64,000 nt of DNA, from NCBI RefSeq assembly GCF_023091745.1, contig NC_068912.1, positions 59,362,567-59,426,566 of the forward strand, written 5' to 3'. Below the pieces are notes generated by a model that saw only the letters and a list, made by a program, of their open reading frames with translations, had not been told where the DNA came from and made no database searches. The stretch's first letter is position 1. Each line of letters starts with the position of its first letter. This document shows, piece by piece, positions 60,301-61,967 of the stretch. The position numbers and the translations under genes are program-made. This DNA is from Budorcas taxicolor. Its lineage: Eukaryota > Chordata > Mammalia > Artiodactyla > Bovidae.

Positions 60301-61330
60301 AAGAAAAACACCTAAAAGAGAAGAAGACAGAACAGGGACTTCCTTGGTAGTCTAGTACTAAGACTCTATTCTACCAACGCAGGGGACCCAGGTTCGATCT
60401 CTAGTCGGGGAAACAGATCCCATATGCTGCAACTGAAGATCCTGCATGCCTAAAGTACAGATCCCATGTGCTGCAACTAAGACTCGATGCAGCCAAATAT
60501 ATAAATATTTTTTAAAAGAAGACTGAGAATGAATAACAAGGAATTATGTCAAGGAAGAGAGTGATCAATGGTGTCAACTATTGTGCACATACAGATCAAG
60601 CGTATGTGAGATAAGAATTAAACAATAGCTTTAGTAATGTAAAGGTGAACAGGGCAGTCGGTTTTGGTGGAGTAGAGGAGTGAAAACTTGTTTGGAGTTA
60701 ATTTAAAGAAAAAAATGGTAAGAAGGTACTGGAGTTTGAGGAGGTATGAAATAGTTGTCTAAAACAGTGGAACAGAGAATAAGTAGGAGGTAGTCTTGTT
60801 GCCTCCTAGCAAAAAGTTCCACTTGAGATTCACACTCATTGAAGTGAGACTAGTCCTTATGCTGGTATATTTTTCTCCAGCCATGTGCCAGTGTCGGTAT
60901 ACATGAGGACCAGATGAAGATTAACCAGGGTTTTTGTTTTATCAAGGAGTACAATGAAATGAGAGGGGGTAATGAGTCAAAATTATGTGCAAGAATGATC
61001 AAGAATGCTCCATGATATTTAAGACAGCCAGAGAGGGTATCCTGAGAAGAGAGACAAACAAACAAAAAAAGATTATAAGGTCAATGCACTGGAGATACCA
61101 GTATAATTGGGGTCCTTAGAGATACAAGATCTGTAATCAGATAATGGGATACAGAAAATTGGGTTCACAGTGGAGTTAGTATATAATACTTTATATAATC
61201 CATATTTTTGCTTTATTAAAACTTTTAAAAACCAATGGTAGGTAGGTGTTTCTTATATTTTAGTACAAAAAGATTCTCTTACCTCTGATGAAGAAGGTCG
61301 AGTTGGACTGAGGGACATATTCACCAATGT
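6365..61330 (-). CDS. SPATA1: SPATA1, spermatogenesis associated 1 (twelve coding exons read; terminal codons uncertain)
   Basis: Testis-associated coiled-coil protein; the molecular role is poorly defined. Exons in transcript order: 61318-61283, 53914-53808, 50892-50775, 42604-42551, 42458-42227, 32404-32290, 31448-31388, 21165-21054, 19878-19753, 12401-12223, 8893-8795 and 6466-6379. They sum to 1,327 bases, and every junction keeps phase with no internal stop. Residues about 13-110 form a compact conserved N-terminal region (ELHVFYVPEGSWNYKLNT... to LLPIMDHLGNIY). Residues about 120-275 are polar and likely disordered. From about 278 to the end the chain is a heptad-rich coiled coil (EKIIEQMKQVEEERRYLER, VLTKLREDLELYYKK, EVQHAIDQLKRKLDTDK). 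The total fits the ~459-residue human protein as I recall it. All introns are GT-AG except one GC-AG. The gene lies tail to tail with CTBS, as in other mammals. Confidence 0.93.
6379..6466 (-). CDS. SPATA1: SPATA1 twelfth coding exon (possibly last)
   Basis: The acceptor is TTTTTTATAG|ATGAGA. It encodes MRKQAISDLRTLKAELAQKK...FQSQL plus one base, then a good donor TTAG|GTATGT at 6378. If spliced, a short terminal exon lies further left and I could not identify it. If not spliced, the frame continues four codons to a TAA at 6367-6365. Both outcomes give a protein close to the family length. Confidence 0.85.
6900..7062 (+). mobile_element. MIR SINE fragment
   Basis: Core CTCCTCATTTTACAGCTAAAGG...TTAAGTAAATTGC...AGTGGCACAGCCAGAATTC is the MIR pattern. 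In a SPATA1 intron. Confidence 0.75.
7090..7250 (-). mobile_element. MER5A-like remnant
   Basis: GGACCAGCAGCATCAGCATCACCTGGGAG is the reverse-strand signature (about positions 7101-7129). Follows the MIR directly. Confidence 0.7.
7849..8062. mobile_element. hAT-type non-autonomous DNA transposon
   Basis: Imperfect inverted ends CAGTGCTGTCTAGTA and TATTGGACAGTGCT. The interior has paired GTAGCCACTTGCCACATG and TGTGGCTAGTGGCTACC blocks. Family name not assigned. Confidence 0.65.
8314..8542 (+). mobile_element. Bov-tA SINE
   Basis: A tRNA-Glu-like head (GGGCTTCCCTGATGGCTCA) fused to a Bov-A unit. 11-bp TSD GTACTGATTCA at 8303-8313 and 8543-8553. The A/B boxes derive from a tRNA, but this is not a tRNA gene. 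Confidence 0.93.
8795..8893 (-). CDS. SPATA1: SPATA1 eleventh coding exon, coiled coil
   Basis: The acceptor is CCATACAG|AATTAC and the donor ATTAAG|GTACTT. Thirty-three codons in phase 0, NYLIIQITEVQHAIDQLKRK... to IEIK. Confidence 0.94.
9070..9342 (-). mobile_element. BOV-A2 SINE
   Basis: Dimeric Bov-A with a (GCT)n end on the left. TSD TGTTTAAATT at 9060-9069 and 9343-9352. Confidence 0.93.
9353..9696. other. SPATA1 intron, no recognised feature
   Basis: AT-rich intron; no repeat or coding signal recognised. Confidence 0.45.
9709..11704 (-). mobile_element. BovB LINE, 5'-truncated, ~1.8 kb without its nested SINE
   Basis: Runs from the 3' terminus (left) to the linker before the reverse transcriptase (right). 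Broken frames show RT pieces NLYTDDMQNAGLDEYKLESR (near 10750-10800) and KLNIQKIRFMASSPITSWQI (near 10560). TSD TTTGTGAGTTGT at 9697-9708, matched with one mismatch at 11705-11716. Split by a Bov-tA at 10149-10352. Not a host gene. Confidence 0.93.
10149..10352 (-). mobile_element. Bov-tA SINE nested in BovB
   Basis: TSD AAAACCAT at 10141-10148 and 10353-10360; the BovB sequence resumes cleanly after it. Confidence 0.9.
11895..11978 (+). mobile_element. Short old L1 3' UTR-like fragment
   Basis: GGATATAAGATCTACAAGTT...TAATATACAGCACAG resembles the same L1 3' UTR module as at 1890-2085. Confidence 0.4.
11979..12190 (+). mobile_element. Bov-tA SINE next to SPATA1 exon
   Basis: Head GGGGCTTTCCTGGAGGCTCAG, Bov-A body, end GACTGAAGTGACTTAGCAG. 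Antisense to SPATA1 and ending about 32 bases from the splice donor at 12222. Confidence 0.92.
12223..12401 (-). CDS. SPATA1: SPATA1 tenth coding exon, coiled coil
   Basis: The acceptor follows a long T tract (TTTAAAG|CCTGTGG), and the donor is TCTAAG|GTACTA. It encodes (A)CGVWKKRCFETKKVTASLEE... to MRPKNVANITDSK. A Bov-tA SINE begins only about 33 bases beyond the donor inside the intron. Confidence 0.94.
12402..13249. other. SPATA1 intron, no recognised feature
   Basis: An A-run at 12405-12422 (the SPATA1 polypyrimidine tract on -), then AT-rich sequence; nothing recognised. Confidence 0.45.
13250..14088 (-). mobile_element. L1 3' end, bovine type
   Basis: Reads on - strand as the last ~250 codons of L1 ORF2 plus the 3' UTR. 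Frame pieces include TMEYYSAIKKN (13690-13720). The 3' UTR has the bovine GGGATGG...GGAGGTGGG block, and the poly(A) tail is at 13250-13270. 5'-truncated; TSD not resolved. Confidence 0.9.
14089..14707 (+). mobile_element. Probable L2 LINE fragment, interrupted by BOV-A2
   Basis: CTGGCCTGTTCCTTCC...CACTCCAGCCACACTGGTC is an L2-like 3' region pattern. Continues at 14930-15230 after a second SINE. Confidence 0.5.
14152..14431 (-). mobile_element. BOV-A2 SINE
   Basis: Dimeric Bov-A with a GCTGCTACTGCTGTTGCT head. TSD AAAACATCTTT at 14141-14151 and 14432-14442. Confidence 0.95.
14708..14928 (-). mobile_element. Bov-tA SINE
   Basis: Bov-A body then tRNA-like head, ending CCACTGAGCCACCAGGGGAGC on +. 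Confidence 0.9.
14930..15230 (+). mobile_element. Probable L2 LINE 3' fragment
   Basis: CTCCTCAGAGAAGCCTTCC...AAGGCAGGGCCATGTTTGTC...ACAGTGCTGAGAAC...ATAGTAGGCTCAA follows the L2 3' pattern. A MIR-like stretch seems to follow to about 15370. Confidence 0.55.
15556..16039 (+). mobile_element. BovB LINE internal fragment
   Basis: Corresponds to the region between endonuclease and RT: the frame 15675-16040 includes DLFKKIRDTKGTFHAKMGTI and IKKRWQEYIEELYKKDLNGP. It has neither BovB end, so it is an internal piece cut by the adjoining L1. Confidence 0.88.
16040..16619 (-). mobile_element. L1 3' end fragment (older type)
   Basis: On - strand: end of L1 ORF2 (TCCACAGTGG..., ATTGTGTATATGTACCACA on +) and 3' UTR. 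More diverged than the bovine L1 at 13.2-14.1 kb. Confidence 0.8.
16670..16870 (+). mobile_element. Ancient interspersed repeat, family not assigned
   Basis: TTATTAAGTGCCTACTGAAC...CTGTTCTAGGGGCTGGGGAGA...TCCCTGCCCTCAAAGTG is a common old mammalian repeat module. Similar modules occur near 43085, 47330, 52460 and 56890. Confidence 0.5.
16958..17151 (+). mobile_element. Bov-tA SINE (head shortened)
   Basis: TSD TACTRGAATCTGA at 16945-16957 and 17152-17164 (one difference). About 20 bases of the tRNA-like head are deleted near AGAATTGGCCGTTTGATCC. Confidence 0.9.
17165..17597 (+). other. SPATA1 intron; left part possibly L2
   Basis: 17160-17340 has an L2-like feel (CTTGGCACCATGCCTTCAG, CAGCTTAGATATCACTCTC); the remainder is not recognised. 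Confidence 0.35.
17598..19340 (-). mobile_element. BovB LINE, 5'-truncated, with nested Bov-tA
   Basis: 3' end at left; the - strand reading reaches back into the RT. Pieces include YFCFIDCGKAFDCVDHNKLW (RT motif A region, 18.9 kb), FRKGRETRDQITNIHWI, and a 163-codon C-terminal frame at 17617-18108 (TLPTKVHLAKAMVFSVVMYG). The frame is broken by stops and by the SINE at 18176. Confidence 0.93.
18176..18401 (-). mobile_element. Bov-tA SINE nested in BovB
   Basis: 14-bp TSD CTGCAGTGATTTTG at 18162-18175 and 18402-18415; left end has a (GAAGT)n run. Confidence 0.93.
19352..19520 (+). mobile_element. L1 3' UTR fragment
   Basis: Purine-rich GGGGAGGGAGATGGGAGGG, then TGTATACCTATGGCTGA and an AATAAA-rich tail. 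Directly abuts the BovB fragment. Confidence 0.7.
19753..19878 (-). CDS. SPATA1: SPATA1 ninth coding exon, start of coiled coil
   Basis: The acceptor is AATCTATTAG|GGGAGAAG and the donor TATCATG|GTAAAA. It encodes (R)EKIIEQMKQVEEERRYLERI...EQGKLKCYH with heptad repeats. The apparent ATG upstream at 19903 is intronic. Confidence 0.93.
20143..20347 (+). mobile_element. Bov-tA SINE
   Basis: TSD AAACTAGGTA at 20133-20142 and 20348-20357. Well-preserved tRNA-like B box GGGTTCGATCTCTGG. Confidence 0.94.
20441..20709 (-). mobile_element. BOV-A2 SINE
   Basis: 12-bp TSD TAAATCTTACAT at 20429-20440 and 20710-20721. Opposite orientation to the Bov-tA 94 bp to its left. Confidence 0.94.
20815..21005 (+). 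mobile_element. Old L1 3' region fragment
   Basis: TAATTTACCATTTTAATCAT...GTACAGTTTAATGGCA...TTGCAAGCATCACCACCCC is an old L1 3' UTR pattern. Ends about 50 bp from a SPATA1 exon. Confidence 0.55.
21054..21165 (-). CDS. SPATA1: SPATA1 eighth coding exon
   Basis: The acceptor is GCTTACAG|CTAGGT and the donor ATTGAGA|GTAAGT. It encodes LGKTEYIPIPDLIDFPSLPC...SPGITDIPLSQIE plus one base. A second AG four bases inside (CTAG|GTAAAA) would break the frame, so the outer AG is chosen. Confidence 0.88.
21166..22318. other. SPATA1 intron, no recognised feature
   Basis: AT-rich unique-looking DNA; no coding signal. Includes a short duplicated phrase, AGTAAGATCTGGTA at 21188-21201 against AATAAGATCTGGTA at 21127-21140; the latter lies inside the eighth SPATA1 exon. 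Confidence 0.4.
22331..22606 (+). mobile_element. BOV-A2 SINE
   Basis: 12-bp TSD ATAGTTACTAGG at 22319-22330 and 22607-22618; ends in (AGC)n. Confidence 0.95.
22619..23307 (+). other. SPATA1 intron; possibly remnant of an older L1/HAL1-like element
   Basis: Adenine-rich, with phrases such as GAAGAAAGAAATTAAAGAAG that resemble old L1 ORF1-type sequence. It continues past the younger L1 at 28564. Low confidence. Confidence 0.3.
23358..23657 (+). pseudogene. L1 ORF1 remnant
   Basis: About 99 codons of the L1 RNA-binding chaperone: coiled-coil segment (TEAEDRMSEVEDRMVQI), then the start of the RRM (IQIIGVPEEEDKK), cut by a stop at 23655. The N-terminus is missing because of 5' truncation. Confidence 0.88.
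23930..24193 (+). mobile_element. BOV-A2 SINE nested in L1
   Basis: 11-bp TSD GTACCCAGCAA at 23919-23929 and 24194-24204; inserted in the end of ORF1. Confidence 0.95.
24390..28080 (+). pseudogene. L1 ORF2 remnant (endonuclease-reverse transcriptase), multiply disrupted
   Basis: Pieces in different frames: 24751-24999 (endonuclease, IIVGDFNTLLTP), 25008-25301 (SDH motif), 25618-25893 (PGSNGFTGEFYQKF), 26060-26368 (RT motif A INAKKAFDKI and GIRQGCPFSPL), 26476-26838, 27068-27412 and 27535-27834 (C-terminal Cys-rich). At least five frame changes or stops separate them. Catalytic FADD is visible at about 26464-26476. Confidence 0.9.
25917..25932 (+). repeat. Poly-C tract (16 C)
   Basis: Sixteen consecutive C in the L1 ORF2 remnant between KPDKDAP and the following RT segment; it changes the frame. 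Confidence 0.95.
28733..28931 (-). mobile_element. Bov-tA SINE
   Basis: Bov-A body with a small deletion, then the tRNA-like head ending TGAGTCACCAGGGAAGCC on +. Confidence 0.9.
28940..29221 (-). mobile_element. BOV-A2 SINE
   Basis: (GCT)n-led dimeric Bov-A immediately next to, and in the same orientation as, the preceding Bov-tA. Confidence 0.93.
29499..29668 (+). mobile_element. hAT/Charlie-like DNA transposon remnant
   Basis: Inverted ends CAGGGATGAGCAAACTTCTT and TTGTCTATTCCTGCTCTAG. Middle TAGGTTTTGCAGGCCACAAATGG is typical of this group. Confidence 0.65.
29669..30604. other. SPATA1 intron; adenine-rich, possibly very old L1 remnants
   Basis: Diverged A-rich DNA without a reliable assignment; a long - strand poly-Phe/Leu frame here is an artefact of composition. 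Confidence 0.3.
30606..30796 (+). mobile_element. BOV-A2 SINE, 5'-truncated
   Basis: Begins at the end of the first Bov-A unit (AGAGTCAGACATGACTGAGC), full second unit, (AGC)n then AAC repeats. Confidence 0.92.
31388..31448 (-). CDS. SPATA1: SPATA1 seventh coding exon (61 bp)
   Basis: The acceptor is CCTTTTAAG|TCAGTTTC and the donor AATCAG|GTATGA. It encodes (S)QFLWKNEDDRANIIRREDNQ. Placed by phase and by the conserved LWxNEDD core. Confidence 0.9.
31658..31766 (-). mobile_element. BovB 3' terminal fragment
   Basis: GTTGTTCAGTTGCTAAGTTG...TTTGCTCAAACTCGTCCATT is the reverse complement of the last ~110 bp of BovB. Confidence 0.8.
31767..32289. other. SPATA1 intron, no recognised feature
   Basis: AT-rich; nothing assigned. 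Confidence 0.4.
32290..32404 (-). CDS. SPATA1: SPATA1 sixth coding exon
   Basis: The acceptor is CAGCATCAG|CTGGGGG and the donor AGTAAAAG|GTAATT. The reading is (A)GGKSTPNENQFGNNQTGNPE...YFSDSK(S): Asn-, Gly- and acid-rich, low complexity, no domain. Phases 1 in, 2 out. Confidence 0.9.
32855..32960 (-). mobile_element. MIR-like SINE fragment
   Basis: GTGACCTCAGGTAAGTTATT...CAGTTTCCTTAGCTCTAAAATGG is the MIR core read on +. Orientation depends on the consensus convention. Confidence 0.55.
33000..33240 (+). mobile_element. Probable L2 LINE fragment
   Basis: AAACTTCAAATGGCTTCCCATTACC is a typical L2 phrase; moderate divergence. Confidence 0.5.
33260..33356 (-). mobile_element. (GT)n run and Bov-A monomer fragment
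   Basis: TG repeat at 33260-33274 followed by an 80-bp Bov-A piece ending TTTTCCAGGCAA. Confidence 0.8.
33379..33585 (-). mobile_element. Bov-tA SINE
   Basis: Bov-A body then tRNA-like head (GCAGATGCTTTACCGA...). Confidence 0.92.
34190..34545 (+). mobile_element. Old L1 ORF2 C-terminal fragment
   Basis: Phrases ATAAATTCCTGGTATATTAA, GCACTAACCATGAAAGAAAA and AACTTGACTAAAGAAC align with the end region of L1 ORF2. Heavily diverged. Confidence 0.6.
34720..35015 (+). mobile_element. CHR SINE (tRNA-Glu derived), near full length
   Basis: Head AGGCTTCCTTGATGGCCCAG. Body with CAACAAGAGAAGCCACCGCA. Tail GCCAAAAATAAATCAA. 13-bp TSD GAAGAAGTAAAAA at 34707-34719 and 35016-35028. Confidence 0.92.
35029..35865. 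other. SPATA1 intron, no recognised feature
   Basis: Mixed-composition intron sequence; no gene or repeat recognised. Confidence 0.4.
35866..36032 (+). mobile_element. hAT/Charlie-like remnant (internal part)
   Basis: AACTGCTCAACTCTATCATT...GGGCATGGCTGTGTTCAAGTAAAAGTTTATTTAT is the typical 3' half of this element group. Confidence 0.65.
36120..36710 (+). mobile_element. Old L1 ORF2 5' region fragment
   Basis: ACATTAAATGTAAATGGTCTAAAC and TTGTTTACAGGAAACCCATTTT mark the L1 endonuclease region; decayed. Confidence 0.65.
36793..37697 (+). mobile_element. BovB LINE, 5'-truncated (~0.9 kb)
   Basis: Starts just before the YADDT-like RT motif (NNLRYADDTTFMAESKEELK, 36900-36960) and runs to the BovB 3' end. 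The frame 36935-37345 is open for 136 codons (KTKIMASGPITSWQIDGETM...) before a stop. Confidence 0.93.
37871..38598 (+). mobile_element. BovB LINE, 5'-truncated (~0.73 kb)
   Basis: Starts at GTGAAAGAGGAGAGTGAAAA, ends with the (TGAACTGAAC)-type tail GAACTGGACTGAACTGTACT. A second copy in the same orientation, 173 bp after the previous one. Confidence 0.93.
38760..39075 (+). mobile_element. Old L1 ORF2-end/3' UTR fragment
   Basis: TTTATAATAGCCCCAAATTGG...GTCTGTCAGCAGAATAGGTA...AACATTGTTGAATC follows the L1 ORF2 C-terminal layout. Confidence 0.65.
39166..39445 (+). mobile_element. CHR SINE
   Basis: Head GACTTCCCTGATGGTCACTG, body with CAACAAGAGAAGCCACCACA and GAGAAAGCCCGCACACAGC. Confidence 0.88.
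39586..39801 (+). mobile_element. Bov-tA SINE
   Basis: Intact tRNA-like B box GGGTTCGATCCCTGG. The host sequence (AGAGAAAGACAAATACTATA ... AGAATCTAAAAAATAAAACA) is an old L1 3' end split by this insertion. Confidence 0.93.
39802..40227. other. SPATA1 intron; L1 3' remnant then AT-rich DNA
   Basis: Left ~100 bp continues the old L1 3' end; the remainder is not recognised. Confidence 0.4.
40228..40430 (+). mobile_element. Bov-tA SINE
   Basis: Head GGGCTTCCCTTGTGGCTCAG, Bov-A body, tail TTTTCACTTTCATTTT. Confidence 0.93.
40431..40915. other. SPATA1 intron, no recognised feature
   Basis: AT-rich, nothing assigned. Confidence 0.4.
40924..41134 (-). mobile_element. Bov-tA SINE
   Basis: TSD TTAAATGT at 40916-40923 and 41135-41142; diverged. 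Confidence 0.88.
41159..41189 (+). repeat. (AC)n microsatellite
   Basis: AC run with an AAAC interruption. Confidence 0.9.
41468..41731 (+). mobile_element. BOV-A2 SINE
   Basis: 11-bp TSD AGTACCAGCTT at 41457-41467 and 41732-41742. Confidence 0.95.
41743..42226. other. SPATA1 intron, no recognised feature
   Basis: AT-rich intron adjoining the fifth coding exon; nothing recognised. Confidence 0.4.
42227..42458 (-). CDS. SPATA1: SPATA1 fifth coding exon
   Basis: The acceptor is GTTTTAG|GCTCTTC and the donor GAAGAAG|GTGATT. It encodes ALQPELYLLPIMDHLGNIYS... to KELLDKNQEE plus one base, 77 codons + 1. It spans the end of the conserved N-terminal region and the start of the polar middle region. 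Confidence 0.93.
42551..42604 (-). CDS. SPATA1: SPATA1 fourth coding exon (54 bp)
   Basis: The acceptor is GTTTGTAG|GTGAAGAC and the donor CCATAT|GTGTGT. Eighteen codons, VKTKQESELKLKSFVPPY, too short to be seen as an open frame on its own. It is placed by phase and by similarity to the SPATA1 family; only 92 bp separate it from the next exon. Confidence 0.9.
42815..43065 (+). mobile_element. MIR SINE
   Basis: CTTACTATGTGCCAGGGCCT...TTAATCCTCACA...AAAGAGAGGTTAAGTATCTTGCC, a near full MIR. Confidence 0.8.
43085..43560 (+). mobile_element. Ancient interspersed repeat, family not assigned
   Basis: TTCATTCAACAATTATGGAGGGCCTACTATG (43110-43140) and GGTGGTCAGGGAAGGCCTTTTT are widespread old mammalian repeat phrases. 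Confidence 0.5.
43570..43976 (+). mobile_element. Probable L2 LINE fragment
   Basis: CATTCAAGACCTTCAACAACC...TACTATTCCCTTTCACAC...CTCAGAAAGCTTCTCCC fits L2. It contains the target site of the next BovB. Confidence 0.5.
44282..44510 (+). mobile_element. Bov-tA SINE nested in BovB
   Basis: Splits the BovB phrase CAGGACTGAT / TTCCTTTAGGATGG. Ends in a pyrimidine (CTTT)n tract. Confidence 0.92.
45083..45222 (-). mobile_element. Bov-A monomer with (GCT)n, nested in BovB
   Basis: Single Bov-A unit led by six GCT repeats. BovB flanks GATGTACTCTGC and GGATGTAGTTTGC look like a diverged TSD. Probably a BOV-A2 reduced to one unit by recombination. Confidence 0.85.
46750..46916 (-). mobile_element. 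Short L1 3' end (167 bp)
   Basis: Poly(T) at left, bovine L1 3' UTR block. 13-bp TSD CTGAATATTCTTT at 46737-46749 and 46917-46929. Strongly 5'-truncated. Confidence 0.93.
46930..47511. other. SPATA1 intron; right part an ancient repeat module
   Basis: 47330-47480 carries the same old repeat module as at 16.7 and 43.1 kb; the rest is unassigned. Confidence 0.4.
47512..50190 (-). mobile_element. BovB LINE, longest copy (~2.7 kb), 5'-truncated
   Basis: 3' end at left, extending into the endonuclease at right. The - strand frame 49554-49781 shows QYRNQIDYVLCSQRW and YGSDHELLITKF, with the SDH motif of APE-type endonucleases. RT and C-terminal pieces follow (FRKGRGTRGQIGNIH-like, SLLLGRKVTTNLDCIFKSRD). 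Frameshifts and stops throughout, so it is inactive. No SINE inside it; TSD not resolved. Confidence 0.93.
50191..50774. other. SPATA1 intron with poly-C tract
   Basis: Unique-looking, with a 13-C run at 50563-50575 preceded by CACCAC. Confidence 0.5.
50775..50892 (-). CDS. SPATA1: SPATA1 third coding exon
   Basis: The acceptor is GATATTTCAG|AGTATCTCC and the donor GCTGTA|GTAAGT. One base plus 39 codons: (R)VSPHLTLQDLREHLSEFLGE...FLFLKCIGNNLAV. Phases fit both neighbours. Confidence 0.93.
50992..51393 (+). repeat. ~402-bp direct repeat, left copy
   Basis: From AATTTAATAGATCATATA to TTTGCTTATTGGG. Nearly identical to 51664-52350 once the BOV-A2 is removed; only about ten differences seen by eye. 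Orientation is nominal. Confidence 0.92.
51394..51663 (-). mobile_element. CHR SINE lacking its A-rich tail, between direct repeats
   Basis: On - strand: head GGGCTTCCTTGGTGGCTCAA, body, ending ACAACAAAGACC. The usual CAGCCAAAAATAAATA tail is missing, and the left junction shares TTGGG with the repeat. Confidence 0.88.
51664..52350 (+). repeat. ~402-bp direct repeat, right copy (split by BOV-A2)
   Basis: Starts AATTTAATAGATCATATA and resumes after the SINE at 51961, ending GCTTATTGGG before AACACTTC. No coding content; the small frames 51022 and 51978 are just its two copies. Confidence 0.92.
51691..51960 (+). mobile_element. BOV-A2 SINE inside right direct-repeat copy
   Basis: 12-bp TSD ATATAGCTTAAT at 51679-51690 and 51961-51972. 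It is absent from the left copy, so it is younger than the duplication. Confidence 0.95.
52440..52620 (+). mobile_element. Ancient interspersed repeat, family not assigned
   Basis: ATATTGAGCTCCTCTTTGTG...GGCAATCAACAAAACAAA...TAGACCTTACAATCTAATGG. Confidence 0.45.
52627..52836 (-). mobile_element. Bov-tA SINE
   Basis: Ends CTGAGCTACCAGGGAAGCC on +; possible short TSD AGTACYAT. Confidence 0.92.
52837..53169. other. SPATA1 intron, probable ancient repeat continuation
   Basis: GCATATGTAAAGGCACAAAGAG...GTTCTGAGGTAGGG resembles the same old repeat group; no gene. Confidence 0.35.
53170..53392 (-). mobile_element. Bov-tA SINE
   Basis: Diverged Bov-A body; tRNA-like head ending GCGCCACCTGGGAAGCC on +; flanked by AT repeats. 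Confidence 0.9.
53393..53807. other. SPATA1 intron with (TA)n
   Basis: (TA)n at 53393-53422, then unique-looking intron up to the GC donor. Confidence 0.5.
53808..53914 (-). CDS. SPATA1: SPATA1 second coding exon, with a GC donor
   Basis: The acceptor is TTTATTCAG|TTGATGG (53917-53915). It encodes LMELHVFYVPEGSWNYKLN...FISAGFI plus two bases (AG) of an Arg codon. The exon ends ATAAG|GCAAGT, so the intron starts with GC at 53807-53806 in an otherwise ideal donor context. The next exon supplies the A that completes AGA, which confirms the boundary. Confidence 0.92.
54297..54342 (+). repeat. (TA)n microsatellite
   Basis: About 20 TA units with single TG and TC interruptions. Flanking 53918-54296 and 54343-54710 show no feature. 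Confidence 0.92.
54711..54924 (-). mobile_element. Bov-tA SINE
   Basis: Starts with GTGAAAAGTGAAGTCGCTCAG, ends GAACCACCAGGGAAG on +. Confidence 0.92.
55051..55327 (-). mobile_element. BOV-A2 SINE
   Basis: 12-bp TSD ATAGACCAAGCA at 55039-55050 and 55328-55339. Confidence 0.96.
55461..56514 (+). mobile_element. L1 LINE 3' end (1.05 kb), bovine type
   Basis: Last third of ORF2 plus 3' UTR and (AAAT)n tail. 13-bp TSD AAAGATTACTCTC at 55448-55460 and 56515-56527. ORF2 C-terminus frame-broken (VWRFLKKLEIELPYDPAIPL at 55800). Confidence 0.95.
56528..57440. other. SPATA1 intron, mostly unassigned
   Basis: AT-rich; 56890-57020 carries the TTCATTCAACAAACATACC...TTCTAGGCACTATGAG ancient repeat module. 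Confidence 0.4.
57554..57752 (+). mobile_element. Bov-tA SINE
   Basis: Head TGGCTTCCCTGATGACTCAG, tail TGACTTTCACTTTCA. Confidence 0.92.
57770..57980 (-). mobile_element. Bov-tA SINE (opposite orientation)
   Basis: Ends GGCCATCTGGGAAGCCCA on +. Tail-to-tail with the Bov-tA 18 bp to its left. Confidence 0.92.
58041..58640. other. SPATA1 intron, no firm assignment
   Basis: AT-rich, with a G-run at 58444-58451; nothing recognised with confidence. Confidence 0.4.
58642..58735 (-). mobile_element. Old L1 3' UTR fragment
   Basis: TTTATTTTAATTGAAGTACAG...ATACAGCAAAGTGATTCAGC is the reverse complement of the L1 3' UTR. Confidence 0.65.
58739..59915 (+). mobile_element. BovB LINE, 5'-truncated (~1.2 kb)
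   Basis: Begins in the RT (MLKVLQARLQQYVNCELPDV) through NIYFCFIDYAKAF to the 3' tail GAACTGAACTGA. Frames 58757-59128 (123 codons) and 59238-59657 (139 codons) are separated by frameshifts. Confidence 0.94.
59916..60850 (+). mobile_element. Ancient interspersed repeat, split by a CHR SINE; family not assigned
   Basis: CATGTTGAGTTTCTGTTG...CATCCAAGTGGAGATTTCAAGTAGGCAG (60066-60120) and GTCGGTTTTGGTGGAGTAGAGG are phrases of a long, old mammalian repeat. Confidence 0.55.
60334..60520 (+). mobile_element. CHR SINE
   Basis: Head GGGACTTCCTTGGTAGTCTA, B box GGTTCGATCTCTAGT, tail CAGCCAAATATATAAATA. Confidence 0.85.
60851..61282. other. SPATA1 intron, no recognised feature
   Basis: Nothing assigned between the old repeat and the start-codon exon. 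Confidence 0.4.
61283..61330 (-). CDS. SPATA1: SPATA1 exon with start codon
   Basis: ATG at 61318-61316 begins MSLSPTRPSSSE, followed by the donor GAG|GTAAGA (GT at 61282-61281). The 12 coding bases preceding the ATG to 61330 would be 5' UTR if the acceptor ATTCAG (61333-61331) is used. No CpG-rich promoter is seen in the remaining 2.7 kb of the window, so the non-coding first exon is probably to the right. Confidence 0.88.
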
Positions 61331-61780
61331 CTGAATAGGGTAATTATCAGTTGGAATTTTGTAGGGTTTTAAAAAATTTTTTCTTCATTTAATATTTAAT
61401 AAAGGTTATAACAGATTTTTGGTTTGGCTTGCTTAAGTTATAGCATTCCACTCATTTCTGGCCTTTGATTCATTCAAAAAGCAAAAGGAAAAAAAAAAGG
61501 CTTTAAAATAGAGTCTAAATGAAAACTTAGATAAGTATGCAGTCTTATAATAATAATTTAAAATGACATACTACTGATAAGTAGGGCTGGTAAATGCAAA
61601 GAAAATCATATATCCCATACAACAAAGTGGTAAATTATTAATATAGTAGACTTGTGACTAGAACTCTTTTTACTAAATAATTCATTTCTCTCGGTCAAAA
61701 ATTAACGTTAAATATATATAGCTTTTTACATAAAGCAGAAATACACTTTGGAAGTAGAAGGACTAAAACTATAAAAATGG
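61331..61780. other. Upstream of SPATA1 start exon, no recognised feature
   Basis: AT-rich; no CpG-rich promoter or TATA/initiator arrangement stands out. Confidence 0.4.
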
Positions 61781-61785
61781 CTGCC

Positions 61786-61966
61786 GTGAAGAGTCGGACA
61801 CGACTGAGAGATTTCACTTTCACTTTCATGCATTGAAGAAGGAAATGGCAACCCACTCCAGTGTTTTGCCTGGAGAATCCCAGGGACAGCAGAGCCTGGT
61901 GGGCTGCCATCTATGGGGTCACAGAGTCAGACACAACTGATGCAACTTAGCAGCAGTAGCAGCAGC
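61786..61966 (+). mobile_element. BOV-A2 SINE, 5'-truncated
   Basis: Second Bov-A unit complete, ends AGCAGCAGTAGCAGCAGC. Directly abuts the next BovB. Confidence 0.9.
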
Positions 61967-61967
61967 T

